Assembly (NCBI GenBank): GCA_964020975.1
Contig: OZ026620.1
Span: 74,181,100-74,245,099 of the forward strand
Origin: Hermodice carunculata
Taxonomy: Eukaryota > Annelida > Polychaeta > Eunicida > Amphinomidae
Direction of reading: 5' to 3'
Length of the DNA: 64,000 nucleotides
This document shows positions 27,920-40,600 of the stretch, piece by piece. The position numbers and the translations under genes were made by a program. The first letter of the stretch is position 1; each line of letters begins with the position of its first letter. The notes beneath the pieces were generated by a model. That model saw nothing but the letters and a program-made list of their open reading frames with translations, was not told the origin of the DNA and did not search any database.

Positions 27920-30900
27920 ATGATTCTCCAGGATACACACAGCAGTCAGTATACTTGTACGCCGCTTTTTAGAGAACATTTTCTGGACTATATGTCTCCC
28001 CCTTTTTGTCCGTTCATTTTGTTTACTATACAACTTTATGTTATGTGTTTTGTGTTTCTGTGCCTATCAATTTATGCCAGGCTATCAGATTTTGAATTCG
28101 TCCTATTCGTGTTCCACGCATACCATACCCAGAGCTTCGTTACCGAACGCACTACCGTGCATCTGTCTAACTGCCTGTCCTTATTATTTGTGTATCTAAA
28201 CATCACACTAAGTGCTGTTTGGTCTGTTATGTCATTCGTTATGACCTCATGTTTTATGAATATTATATGTTTTGTGGTTGGCGCAACCAATATTTATGTA
28301 CCACTCACAATTTGTATAATCTACTACTCTCATATTTTTTTACCTGGCAATTATGTTATATTGTATAATGCCTCGTCAACAGAACCTTACCTTTTGATTT
28401 ACCATCGGTTACTGATAATTGTAAAAGGCTCTCTATTATACTTTAACAGTTTTGACATTACATGGGTATATAAACTGAATATTATAATGTATGCATTCCG
28501 AGCCCTACTCTACTTTGTACTCAAATGCTTGCGAAACGTTATAGGTAAATATTTATATCCCCTTTATTGCGTCACAACTACGTATACAAATTCTATGTTC
28601 TGCAAAATTGGAGCTCCATTGCAAACTTTGGGGTTGATGTACGCACTTTTATATATCATTCTACCCCTGGTATTCCTGAATATGTGTATTTTTACAAAGG
28701 GACACATATTTTTGTCAGGTTTTATGCTGTATATTATTTCTCACAGACTCTCACGCAATATAGAGTATATACTTACAGTTAGTCCCTTACTTATGCTCCT
28801 AGCAGGTGATATTGCGATTAACCCTGGCACGACTCAACACTTTTGCGATATTTTCCTATGTCATTCAAATATTCGAAGTCTTTCCCAAGATAAACTGATG
28901 TCAATTCGAGCCAATTTGGTCCCAGATTGCGACATAATTTCTCTTTCTGGAACCTTTCTTTCCTCAAATTCCGCTTCTGAAAATTTCCGTATCCCGGGCT
29001 ATCATGATGTTATTCGACGTGATCGCCCACATGCAGGTGGTGGTGTCGCAGTTTATGTCTCCAAGGCATTGTTTGCAATTCAACGAATGGATCTAGAAGT
29101 AGCCGATTTGGAACTTCTATGGTGTGAGGTTAGGCTTTATAACAATAAATGTTTTCTTGGTGTGGTTTATAGACCTCCAAATTCTAATGTTGAGTTTTGG
29201 GAAAAACTCCAGGAGAGCTTTGACTTGACAAAAAGTACGGGCATCAAAAATATCATTCTAACTGGCGATTTAAATTTCGATTGGAGCACTCAGTCGGGTC
29301 AAAAGCTTGAATTATTTATCCGCATTAATCTCCTCTCACGTCATGTGAACGAGCCAACTCGTATCACCGACCAGTCTGCAACTTGTCTTGATCAGATCAT
29401 CTCAAATGTTCCCTCCTATATTAACGAAGTATCTGTACTTCCACCCTTATCTAATTGTGATCACTGTGTTGTTGGTGCCAACTTATTGTTCCGCAGAAAG
29501 AAAGAACCTGCTTACAAAAGAAAAATTTGGCAGTATGAAAAGGCCGATTACAGTGCTTTCAGAAATTATCTCCATGGGCTAGACTGGTCACCTTGCTTTA
29601 TCTCCAACGATATAAACTCGTGTTGTGGTTCGTGGTCCCAACTTTTCCTCGAGGCAGCAGCTCATTGTATTGCTAATAAGTTAATTGAGGTAAGACCTTG
29701 TGACCTACCATGGTACTCTTCCCGACTTCGATCACTAAAACGCCAGGTCCAACGTCAGTATGACAAAGCTAAAAGTAGAATTTATGAAAATAATGAATGG
29801 GCCTCGTTGTGTCGTATGCGTAATACTTACCAAGAGAAACTCAAAGCGGCAGAAGATGAGTATAAACAATAAGCTTCGAGCTGATTTGATAAACCCTTCT
29901 CGGAGGGATAAATGCTGGTGGCGTACGGTAAAGTACTTTTTGAACAGAAATCACGTACACTCAGTTCCTTCCCTTGTACACGAAGATCAGCATATCTCTG
30001 ATGACCTCGCTAAAGCTGAAATTTTTAATTTCTTCTTTCTGAAACAGTGCCAGGTTGATTCTTCGATAGCTAGCTTGCAGACCTATCCAATATTCTTGAT
30101 CTTAGGCTTGATTCATTAACTATAATGGAATCAGAGGTTCTTGAAACACTTCTTAATTTGGACACTACTAAGGCTTCCGGTCCTGATGGTATCAGTGCGC
30201 GACTTTGGAAGGAAGCTGCCCCTGCCATAGCGCCACAACTTACTAAATTGTTCAATTTATCACTAGAGAATAAAGAATTCCCAGCTCTTTGGAAAAAAGC
30301 AAATGTTTCTCCTCTACATAAAAAAGGTCCGGATATTATATGTAACAATTACAGGCCTGTCTCCTTACTAAGCTGCACTGGTAAAGTTTTTGAAAAAATA
30401 GTGTTCAAACATGTATTTAATTTTTTCCGTGATAATCTAGTCATTTCGGCCCATCAATCTGGCTTTATACCTAATGATTCCACTGTAAACCAACTCTTAT
30501 TTTTATATCATGAACTACGTCTCGCTATCGACAATCACAAGGAAGTTCGCATTATATTTCTGGATATTAGCAAGGCATTCGATAAGGTTTGGCACTCTGG
30601 TCTACTATTCAAACTGCGTAAAAATGGGATTTCCGGTAATTTACTTGATTGGTTCTGTGATTATTTCAGTAATCGATATCAACGAGTCGTCTTGAAGGGA
30701 CAGTCCTCTAGCTGGGGAAAAATTTGTGCATGTGTTCCACAAGGCAGCGTACTCGGACCACTCTTATTTCTGATCTACATTAATGATATTGTGGATCTGG
30801 TTAAATGTAAAATTAAACTCTTTGCAGATGACACTACCCTTTACTTGGATATTGAAGACCCAGCTGAAGCTGCTGAAACTATCAACTCCGATCTATCTGC

Positions 30901-32005
30901 CATAAATCAGTGGTCACATGACTGGCTGGTTACATTCAACGCATCCAAAACTGATTCTATGCTTGTTTCTCGCAAAACTAATTCTCCCATCCATCCACCT
31001 GTCTATTTTCAAGATCATGTCCTACAAGATGTCCAACAACACAAACATCTTGGTGTCACATTACGTTCAGATCTTCGATGGACTGATCACATAACGGAAA
31101 TTACTAACAAATCTATCAAATTAGTAAATATTATGAAGACTTTAAAGTTTACTTTGGATAGAACAACTCTAGAAACCATCTATATGTCTTTCGTAAGACC
31201 CATTCTTGAATATAGCAGCCAAGTGTGGGGTGACTGTACAGTGTCCGAGGAGGTTAAACTTGAAAATGTTCAGTTAGAGGCCGCCCGCGTTGTCACAGGT
31301 GCAATGCGAGGGACCAGCAGCGCCAAATTATACGAGGAAACGGGATGGCATACCCTGGCAAAACGGCGCGAATTGTCTAATCTATCACTAATGTATAAAA
31401 TGGTGAACAACCTTGCCCCAGATATGCTGTGCTCCCTACATCCCTCGGTTCCGGATCCTCACTTACAAGCTCCCAATACCCGTCAAAAATTTGATCTTCC
31501 ACGTTTCAGGGCCCGCACCGTCCTCTTCGACAAATCCTTCTTTCCTTCCACAGTGAGACTATGGAACGAATTACCTGTAGACATACGAAAATCCCCTTCT
31601 ATTTGAGTATTTAAATCTAAAATATCACATCCTGTAGAGAGATCATTGGCATTTGACGAATTGTCTAATTTTGGTGACAGATTCAATGCTATTCAACATA
31701 CCCGCTTACGTTTAGGTGCTAACCAGTTAAATTCATATTTATGCAAGATTGGTGTTAAAGATTCGGCGACATGTCCATGCGGCTTAGCCTCTGAAGATGT
31801 GTGGCATTACTTTTTTTCCTGTCCTTTATATACTGTCTTCCGTTCCAAATTACACACGGAAATAGCAAGATATGCACTTTTCACATTGCAAACAGTGTTA
31901 TATGGTTCTCCCATTTGTACTCTTCCCGACAATTTCAAAATATTTGCAGCAGTCCATGAATATATAGCCAGCAGTGGACGCTTTAAGCGTGCAGGTATTG
32001 GTTGA
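27920..32005 (+). pseudogene. LINE ORF2: hydrophobic leader, 2A-like motif, endonuclease, RT
   Basis: From the ATG at 27920 about 290 residues are strikingly hydrophobic with many possible membrane segments ('LYVMCFVFLCLSIY', 'CLSLLFVYLNITLSAVW', 'FMNIICFVVGA'). They end in 'LLMLLAGDIAINPG' (28790-28828), a decayed 2A-like site. The endonuclease follows: 'HSNIRSL', 'GVVYRPPNSN', 'LTGDLNFDW', 'CDHCVV'. The usual Glu of the 'SETW' motif is Gly here, and the Ser of SDH is Cys, so cleavage activity is doubtful. The frame changes between 29872 and 30125. RT runs 30125-31606 with 'NYRPVSLL', 'IFLDISKAFDKV', 'PQGSVLGPLLFLIYIN' and catalytic 'FADDTTLYL' (near 30820). After an in-frame TGA the same frame continues to 32005 with a 'CPCGLASEDVWHYFFSC' knuckle. 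Confidence 0.9.
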
Positions 32006-32310
32006 CTCATACATTGTTTATATCTACGCAAGGTAAGGTTGTACCCTCCTCACAACAGGGCATGGTTATCATATCATTTATCTGGGTCATTGGTATGGAA
32101 CACGACAATCCTGTTACAGTACATGGAGAACTGTAATGTTCTGTCTGTCTCGTCATAGTTTCGTCTTCTTGTTTACGTTACTGTGTGTTTGGTTCCGTCC
32201 TGTTCTTGCCTCTTCCTTCTGCGAGAGAGATTCATATAGGACCGAGCCCTCTTTCTCAATTGCGACATTGCTATCAAATGTACTTCAATAAGTTTGTTGC
32301 AAAATAAATA

Positions 32311-32439
32311 TATGTTTAAACCAAACCACATATTGTACGTATTGTCGTGAATGGTAAAACATAAGTTTCTTCTACTTACAGAAAATATTCGGGCCTTTAT
32401 AGGCTAGCGGCAAACAGTTAAATGTTGCCCTAACAATAG
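32311..32439. other. LINE 3' flank
   Basis: Short AT-rich stretch, nothing recognised. Confidence 0.4.
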
Positions 32440-33385
32440 GTGCAACCCCAACCAAAGGTATAACAAAACACAACCTATATCAAAATGTGCGCACATGTCT
32501 CCTCTTTACAGAAAAATAGGTTGTGGAGTCCAAAAAGCGTTTTTTGGTATGTTTACACACCCGTTTCTATGGCAACCTCTATTTTTTTATGGAATATGAC
32601 TACTTTTCACTTTTTTTTTAATATCTGCCTTAATTTTGAAGATGAGCACTCCAAAGTTCATCAAAAGGTAGCACTAGCCTTACTCTTTCAAGAGGCACGA
32701 AGCTTTAAAAACTTTATTTGATTAACGTCATTATTATTATAATTATTTGCAAAATTTTGTCATCTATTTGGCAATATAAATACCTCTATTTGTTGATGTT
32801 GTTTGCTGCAGTTGTCAAATTACCAAAAATGGGGTTAAATGTTAAATGATGAAGGTAATATAAATCCAGGGATATACTGATACCAAATTTACTGGAGTAT
32901 ATGAAGTGGACACCATTACATGTATGCATTATGTTTATGGGTTGTCTGTCTGGCTAGCTTGTGCAAAAGTGCTTTCTCCAGAACGCATTGTTGAGATTTG
33001 AGCAAATTCAGCATATATATTAACGGGAAAAAATATGAAGTGAATACAATTTAGAAACCATATCATTAAATTTATGCAAATGAGGTCATCTTCAAATTAG
33101 GATTTTATAATTTATGTGTTGTGTTGTAGAAGCACTAGAAAGAACAAATCTGGGCACATTTCTTTGACTTCCAGAGTCCATGTCGGATTCTAACTCTGCT
33201 ATGTGATATTGTCATTATCAGTGTTATTGAGTATGACAGTGCACATTGTCAAAATGTGTCGCATGATTGATAATATACACACAGTGAACTGGATTATTTG
33301 CTAAAATGAAGCTTGGACCTGGTAAGAACACCCACGTTTCAGTGTATTTGCAGGTTAGATAATTTTGTATCCTGAACCTAAAATC

Positions 33386-33745
33386 ATGAACCTGGAACCG
33401 CCATCCAAGAAGCCACCCCCAGCCAAGCTAAATCCCAATACTTGTGTTTTATGTAGCAAAGCTCTCAACACAGGAAAAGGGACTGATTACATAACTACTT
33501 TGGACAAGCTACGATATATGCTTGCCTCCACCACAGACCAATTAACTGCTCAACTACCGCCAATGGATGATGCATTTGAGCAACATGTGAAAAGGGCACA
33601 ATACCGATGTGCCATCTGGTGCCACAATGGCATTGATCAATTACATACAGCTCTTAAAACACTATCATTTCGAGACATAACAAAAAGCAATGAATATTTG
33701 GGTCTTACTGATTCAGAACACACATTTCCGCAAATTTTTTTGTGA
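33386..33745 (+). pseudogene. N-terminal part of a Cys-rich mobile-element protein
   Basis: From the ATG at 33386: a Pro/Lys-rich start, 'NTCVLCSKAL' (C-x2-C), 'GTDYITTLDKLRYMLA', then 'DDAFEQHVKRAQYRCAIWCHNG'. The pattern 'HVKRAxYQxxxW' is familiar from repeated invertebrate hypothetical proteins that end in a Cys-rich C-x4-C domain like the one at 36764-37099. It lacks that C-terminus here, because other mobile sequence follows. Function unknown. Confidence 0.5.
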
Positions 33746-35470
33746 AATTGTGTACGCTTACACAACAAGTATTCGGAAACCAGATTCTAATAAGAAAAAA
33801 TTAGATCAAATGTTTTGCAGCATTCCTTTCAAACACAAAATTATTGATTCACTAAACGTTCAGCCCCTTTTCAAATTGAAATTTGTTCGTAACTTGATTC
33901 ACAAGGAGTGCAAAATAAAAGATTCTCCCATCATTTCCTATAAATATGGCTACAATATTGGACAAAGCATCATGAATTACAAGAAATTTCTGGCTTGAAT
34001 TACTATTGAAGATATCGCAGCGAGTCAAAATTGTGACTGTATGTCAAACAGTAAATATTCTAATTTTCTTCATGCATACCACAAACATGTATTTACAGGT
34101 ATTTTGGATATTAAACAACATTCAAGTTTAAAAGAAATTATGAAAAAAGGTACAAAATTTCAGATATGTCCCAAGTTAAACATTGACAGTATTTTTCAGG
34201 ATACATGTGATGCATTTGATTCCTACTGTATGAAACGGGCAAAGAAAGAAAAAATGGAATTTCAGAAATTTGAATGATTGTTATCAAACTTGAAAAAAGT
34301 CTTTAGAAAAAGAATTTATCGTTACGAATCCGACATTAAGAATTTCAATACGGTTAATCTAAAACAACATGAAGTTTTAAAAGCAGTCAAAGAACTACAA
34401 GAAAGTTTGTAGTCACTAACATAGATAAGGCAGGGAACAATCTTGGGATCATCTGCAAACATTATTATCTGGAAGTTTTGAAAAAAGAACTTGGTATAAA
34501 CAATATTTCAGACATAAGAGGAAATGACGTATATAAATTACACAAACAATCCATTGATAATTTGATAGATACACATAAAGATGAGATGAAAAGGAATTTT
34601 AATATCAAAATTTCTGAAGAGGACTCCTCTATTCTACTTTTGCTCTGGATACCCAAATTACATAAAAACCCTTTTAAATCTAGATTCATAGCCGGTGCTG
34701 CAAAATGTACAACAAAACAATTATCAAAAGAAGGAACACTGTGTTTGACTGCAATTAGAAATCATTTTCGTAAATACTGTAATGCAATTTCTAGAAACAT
34801 TAAAATAAAATGTTTTTGGAGTATTAGCAATTCTTCCGAGTTTGTATCTAAAATCAAAGATGTAAAAGCAAAAAATATCAAACGTTTTGATTTTTCTACA
34901 CTGCACACAAATCTGCCAATAGATTAAGTCAAAAGTTCACTTTCAGAACTAATAAGCAAAATATTTAACCATAATGGTAAACCATACATCAACATTAATT
35001 CATATACAAAGAAAGCATATTGGTCACACAATAAATATTCAAAAAGTAATGTTAAATCTTACACTGTTGAAACTTTGATAGATGGTATAAAATTTCTTTT
35101 GGATAATACTTATGTTCAATGCAGACCATTGATTTTTCAAGAAATAAAAGGCATTTAAATGGGTATCAACTGCTCCCTTTACTGGCAGATTTGTATTTAA
35201 CCTGGCTTGAATTTAAGTATATGGATAAACTGATAAAAAAGGACTTTCAAATGGCTACAAAATTATCAAACAACGCAACATATATTGATGACATTGCTTG
35301 TGTAAATGTACAAAATTTCAGTGAAATTGATAGAGAAAATTTATGCAAAAGATATCCCTTTGGAGGGTAACAATTCAGATACTTTCAGAGATGTGTTTTT
35401 GGACTTGGATATTCAAATCACTAATGGCAGGTTTTGTTTTAAAGTCTATCACAAAATCGATGAATGAATT
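33740..35470 (+). mobile_element. Reverse-transcriptase fossil, Penelope-like type (broken)
   Basis: Readable pieces include 'LLLLWIPKLHKNPFKSRFIAG', 'KRFDFSTLHTNLP', 'LLPLLADLYLTWLEFKYM' and 'ATYIDDIACVN'. These correspond to the palm motifs of a group of animal retroelement RTs with 'PKLHK', 'FDFSTLYT', 'CAPLLADL' and 'YIDD'. The motif style is closest in my memory to Penelope-like elements, but I cannot exclude another class. The copy is broken several times. It sits between the two parts of the Cys-rich protein, so it probably inserted there. A related fragment lies at 57642-58140 on the minus strand. Confidence 0.6.
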
Positions 35471-35689
35471 AACCTTTGAAGTAATTAATTAACCTTTCCC
35501 GGACAGTAATATTTCGGATACTATTGGATGTGATACGTTTTTTTCACAGATTTTGAGATTTGGTCATATTTGTTTTAAATTTCAGGACTTTGCATCAAGA
35601 ACCAAATTTTATTTACAATAAACCTGAGTCAGGAGGATTCAAAGACGTACTTTTGATCAAATATTTCTAAAAGTTTTGCTGTAAATATC

Positions 35690-36793
35690 CCGAGATAGTT
35701 AGAAAGTTTGGCCAGAATAATTTATAGTTTTTATACTTGTGTGTTTTGCTACTTAACTTTATCTTTTGGCATCTTGCTGTTTTAATATTCACTTTGAGAC
35801 ATTTTAGGCTTACATGTTTTCTGTCAGGTTAAACCCCCCGGGGCTATCGGTAGCAAGCAGCGGCCTACGACAGTTACATGTTTGCCTAATTGTACTTAAA
35901 TCCTGTTAAGAAAAACTGTTTTGATAACATGTTTTTGGCATAAATGCAATGACTTTCAATCTTTTCTCACTTGCCTAAATGCACATTTACTCAATCTTAA
36001 AAAAAAAAAAAATACTCAAAATTTACAGTATTTTCTCAAATGTAACAAACCTGACACATTATGTTGGTACATTGACTCAGGGTTGACAGTGAAAGAGAGG
36101 TTAATTGTTTGAGGAGTAGGTGTCATCATGGATTTGTTTTACATTTCTGGCGCAGGATGTACATTGTTACAGTCCTTTTTAGGATTTCCCTTGGTTTATA
36201 CAGGTGGTCTAGCTGCAACTGTTTATTTTACAATCACTGAGACTGAATATAATGCCCCAGTTTGTTTCCACTTCAGTAAAACACTGGCGGATGGTTTAAC
36301 TAGGATAAGCTCTCCAGCTAGAAAGGGTACACATTGGTTCAGGGGTACGTCAAATTGTTCTTAACTGAACCTGTACTATACAAATTTGGTAATTATAATT
36401 TGTTTGACAGGTATTCTTCTTTCATAATGAAGGTCTGCATTTATAAGCAAAACTTCACGCATTCAGCTAATTCATCATTTGCCATGTTCGTATTTATTCA
36501 TTATTATGTGGGTTGTCTTTGCTGAATATTTAACTTAGATAAGGAGCCGCTACTCAGAGAGACATGCACGGGTAAAAGGCTCCAAAACATGTTGAGTAGT
36601 TACCCGCCGAAGACACTTTAATTTATTTGGGCTAAAAGAGCCTATGTCAACATTTTACAGAGGAACGTGTGCAATTTGGACAATAGTACTTCTATATGTA
36701 TATAGGTTAGACAGGGAAAGGTTACCTTATGGAAAGTAAAGAGTTCGACTGCGAAATAGGCTAATGACTACTAGGAAGTGGTTTTGGACAAAA
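35690..36793 (+). repeat. 1.1-kb repeat, copy 1 (inverted partner at 41392-42490)
   Basis: Aligns by eye along its full length with the reverse complement of 41392-42490, at roughly 80% or better in the middle. It includes a frame 'FYISGAGCTLLQSFLGFPLV' (36128-36364) that is also open in the other copy. It ends at 'ctactaggaagtggttttgg', where the Cys-rich C-terminal part begins. Whether the pair are ends of one element or two separate insertions is open. Confidence 0.75.
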
Positions 36794-37099
36794 AGACACC
36801 AATACAACAGTCACATTTCTAACCCTAAAGTGTGGGATCCCAATGGTAACGGCTGGGAAATGTCTAATGATGGCTACCTCGAGCCTTTGATGTATACCAA
36901 GGAGCTAGCCCCACTGGAAGTCCACAACCGGACTCGTATGTATTGCACCGGTATTGAGTGTACTGTCGCAAGAAAGTCCCATTGCCTCCAGACAGGACTT
37001 AAATGTACAGAATTTTGTGCATGCTTTGGACATGAGTGTGCAAAAGACACTTTTGACACTGAAACAGACAGTGATGATGAGGATGAGGATGATGATTGA
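36764..37099 (+). CDS. Cys-rich C-terminal domain with acidic tail (111 aa)
   Basis: An open frame ending in a Cys cluster, C61, C66, C74, C81, C85, C87, C92 (pattern C-x4-C-x7-C-x6-C-x3-C-x-C-x4-C), followed by an Asp/Glu tail. Before it come 'WDPNGNGWEMSNDGYLEPLMYTKELAPLEV', wording I know from repeated invertebrate proteins that also carry 'HVKRAxY'. The pattern resembles a tesmin/CXC-type zinc-binding module. It is probably the last exon or last piece of the protein begun at 33386. The start methionine is not trusted. Confidence 0.55.
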   Translation: MTTRKWFWTKRHQYNSHISNPKVWDPNGNGWEMSNDGYLEPLMYTKELAPLEVHNRTRMYCTGIECTVARKSHCLQTGLKCTEFCACFGHECAKDTFDTETDSDDEDEDDD

Positions 37100-37855
37100 A
37101 TCTTGGCGTAGAATCTCCAAACTGTGACCATCATTGATCAGCGTTCTGTATTTAGTGTGTACATATACTTATACTGTTTTCCTTTACTGAAAGGCATCTT
37201 GAATTATAGTTTGATGCCACAGATACATTAGGTATGTTGCAGGAGTCCATGGGATTGTTAACTGTAAATTACGTGTAGACGTGAATACATGGTACAAAGT
37301 ACTATTTTACTTTATCAGTTGTATTGGCAATTGTAAAGATGGTTCCCTAAGCAAACATGACATATGATAGCCATATTAGCATATTAATTAATATGCATAT
37401 GGTATACTCATATAAACATGATAAATAAAACTGTTATGAGTACTGTTCATAATCATTTTGCCATTTTTTAAATAAACAAAACTATATCTTAGTAAATATA
37501 GTATGTTATCTGTCGCACAATACTTAATTTCGATGTAAATTTCATATATTGCATAAATTAACATTTGATAATTAGGCACTTTGAACAAACTCTGTATTTT
37601 GTGACTATATTAGAGCAATTGAGCACATTCTGGTGTTTATTTAGCCTTTCTACAAGTAGTATCACCAAAGTTATTATTTTTAAGGACAAATATGAGTTGT
37701 CTCAGAAATGGCATAGGTTGTCATGGAAACGGGCAGAAATATCTATGATAAAACGCTTTTCAGATTCCACAACCTATTTTTTCATGAAGAGGACATATAT
37801 CCCTGTAAGAAAATATAGGTTGTAACTTGTTATACCATGGGTTGGGGTATGACCC

Positions 37856-39600
37856 CCGAAGTGCCCTCTATGCCGCAGGTCTATTAACCTCTGACCCATG
37901 GCAACAGGCGGTATCACAATGACATGCTCCAGTAGTGTTAAGTATTATCCATGAGTGTGCGTATGCTGAAATTTACAGGACATATAATTGAACTCCAACT
38001 GTACACAGAGCTACAAAATGTCGAAAACTACAAATATGAACAAAAAACTGAAAATACGACAAGGCACATATTTTATACTCACTACAAAGTGCCACATTCC
38101 AATGCTTTAACCCTTAGAACGTCAACATGTTAGCCGTTACGGACATGCATGCCCAAAGCTGGGCGAGGGCAAATCCACTCCGTCAAAACCACCAGCAGTG
38201 ATGCAACACCAATAGAATGCCAAGAGCACCGAGAGGACACACTTCAACCCAACACCCCATTATATAGGGGGGCTAAGCAAAGCCATGTCACTAACATCAG
38301 TATATCAGGGAAAAATCCCTGCTGGGTACAATGAGTGCTTTTAAGTACCTGGACAGGGCAAGCAAAAAAATTATATTACACAGTATGGATGCGCCATAAT
38401 AAATATATCAAGATACATGTAGTGTTACCAAGTACCGTTTTACTTTTTATTACCATGATTTGCAACCATAATATTCAACCATCGACTTTAAAATCAACCG
38501 TCAATATCAAGGATATCATAATAAACCAACCATCATGTCAAATAACTACTAATTTATTATTGATAGCAAAAAAAATGAATGCAGACAGACTGCATTTGAT
38601 AAATGTTACCAATGGATTTATTGTAACAATTCTTTCGAGCAGTACCACTCCGAAACTTCAGAACAGGGAACAGTAAAAATATTTTTTAATTTTTTTTTAT
38701 TTGTTAAGATCAGCAATTTTGAAAATTAAAGGCACCCAATTTTTAATTAATAGTCCATTAGCGAAGCACAGACTACAGAGAAATTGTGCTTTTTTCACAC
38801 AGGAATGTATTGTATTGATCAATAGGAACAAAAATAAGATCAGATATTATTTTGCCAGTCCTCTGTAAGATGAAGATGTAGTACATGTATCTTTATGTAC
38901 AAATTGGCAACATATGGGAATACATTTGTCGCCCAGACCATATCAGATTGGGGCAAAACATAATATATCAGTTTCTGATGAGGCTTTTGTCTCTCTAATG
39001 TTTGAATTCCAAAAACAATTCAGCGATTTACAAAATTTGGCTTCGTTCTTTTTCTATGAAGTGAAGAAAATGAACATCCTGGAAAACAAAGGAAAAATTG
39101 AAACGTCAAACTTTGGGGATGGATAACAGTAAAACTAAAACAAACATAAAAAATCGCAAGATGGGTGTTTGTTGGCAATATGTCAGGATTAAGATGCAAG
39201 GGTAATTATGACTTTATTACAAATAATTAGTGACTTATATGGACATTGATTGGGTGGATGCTTTGCGGTCAACTTTCAATTATTTACTCAACAATTAACA
39301 CCACAGCCACTCAAATGCGGGACATATAAATTCTTTGGAGTCTGACGATTACACACATGTATGACTTGTTATGAGTCTGGTTGCCATGACAAGCAAATAA
39401 ACTTTGATGTGTTGTTACCATTGTCAGACTATATGGCACTGCAATACATAATGCTGTCATGAACATATGCTCAGTTTGTAGCCTGAAGTTTTGTTAAGTT
39501 TGCAGAATCGAATCTGTTGTGGATGCACTAATTTAGGAAAGGTCAACAGACAACTGGTCAAAAGTACAGCTGTACAGTGAAACTAATCTTTAAAGAGCAC
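37856..39600. other. No gene seen
   Basis: AT-rich sequence. Frames of 60-113 codons (for example 38335-38676) have no recognised domain and chance-like composition. Confidence 0.5.
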
Positions 39601-40600
39601 CTCTAGGGATGACCAAATTATGGTCTCTCAAGACAGGTGGTATATTATAGGCGGTAAAAATAGCACGAAAAGTACTAAGCAATGAAGTTTGAAAGGGTGG
39701 TCTTCCAAAGCAAGTGGTTTTTTCATTGGAGTGGTCTCTCAAGACAGGGACCACTGTACTACATTACTGTGGTTAGTTTTTACACTTCAGCATCAGCCCT
39801 GGTTTATAAACAAGTGATGTGCCAGTCATTCTGTTTTATCCGGTGTGTGAACGAAACTGTGACACAGATTATTCTGAAACTTTGTGCAAGTGTTGCTTGT
39901 GGAAGCGTTAAGAAAAGTTTTTCACTAGTTGGTGATACTCTGGATCCCTGATTTTTTAACCGGTTTTTCAATTTGAATACCTGTCAGCAGTGTCAGTTAA
40001 TGCATTCATTCCTTTTGATCAGCGTGTAAGTCAAAGGGGATTGTAATGAAAATTCCCATCTTCAACCTCTTTAAAATTGTTAACCAGCTTCACTTCAACC
40101 TTGGAGATAATGTATCTTGAATGGGTCTTTACCAATTTGCTCAAATGATCAGGCTCCATTGGGTTGTAAGATGTTTTATGATTTTTTTGTTTCACTGTTT
40201 TTGCAAAATCTTTTGAATTTTCTCTGAAACTGTTTACCTTGAAATTGCATGGAATACTTCTGTGGTACCCCAGATTTTAATTAGTGAGTGGTGCTGTAAT
40301 TTTTTTCGATTTGTTACGAACTTTTGTGTATTTTCCGTTTCTAAATTTCTTGGAAACCATCACTCAGATTGTTCTGAAACTTATTGGGTGTGTAGCTTTT
40401 GAGAGGACTAATCAAAATTATTCACTGGGTGGTGATATACTAGATTCCTGATTTTCAACAAATATTTATTTTGGGTACCTGTCAGTTACTGCTTGCATTG
40501 CTATTGATTATCATGTAAGTCAATGGGGATTGTAATAGAAACTTACATTTTCTACTTCCACTCCAAAATTCCCATCCCCTAGACTAGAATGGGATCTATG
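39601..40600. repeat. Two-unit degenerate tandem repeat, about 495-bp period
   Basis: Blocks 'ttctgaaactt', 'ggtggtgatanncn', 'gattcctgattttcaac', 'tacctgtcagt' and 'gtaagtcaanggggattgtaat' occur near 39870-40060 and again near 40370-40555. Confidence 0.6.

Larger units (their letters stand above)
26670..32310 (+). mobile_element. LINE retrotransposon (CR1/L2/Jockey group), decayed
   Basis: An ORF1 with coiled coil and RNA-binding pattern, then an ORF2 with apurinic-type endonuclease and reverse transcriptase, then a short AT-rich 3' end with 'aaaataaatat' near 32300. ORF1 has one frameshift; ORF2 has two frame changes near 29.87-30.12 kb and an in-frame TGA at 31604-31606. It is therefore inactive, but nearly full length. 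The clade cannot be fixed without a tree; RT spacing and the C-terminal Cys/His knuckle suggest a CR1-like group. Confidence 0.88.
32440..37855. mobile_element. Inverted-repeat-bounded element with Cys-rich protein, nested insertions
   Basis: Imperfect inverted arms of about 140 bp lie at 32440-32580 and 37710-37855. Shared blocks on opposite strands include 'aggttgtggantccaaaaa', 'ccgtttcnatggcaacct' and 'accccaacc'. Inside are two pieces that look like the N- and C-terminal parts of one Cys-rich protein (33386-33745 and 36764-37099). A reverse-transcriptase fossil and one copy of a 1.1-kb repeat lie between them. I infer an old DNA-type element that received later insertions. The superfamily is not recognised, and I see no clear target duplication. 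Confidence 0.5.
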
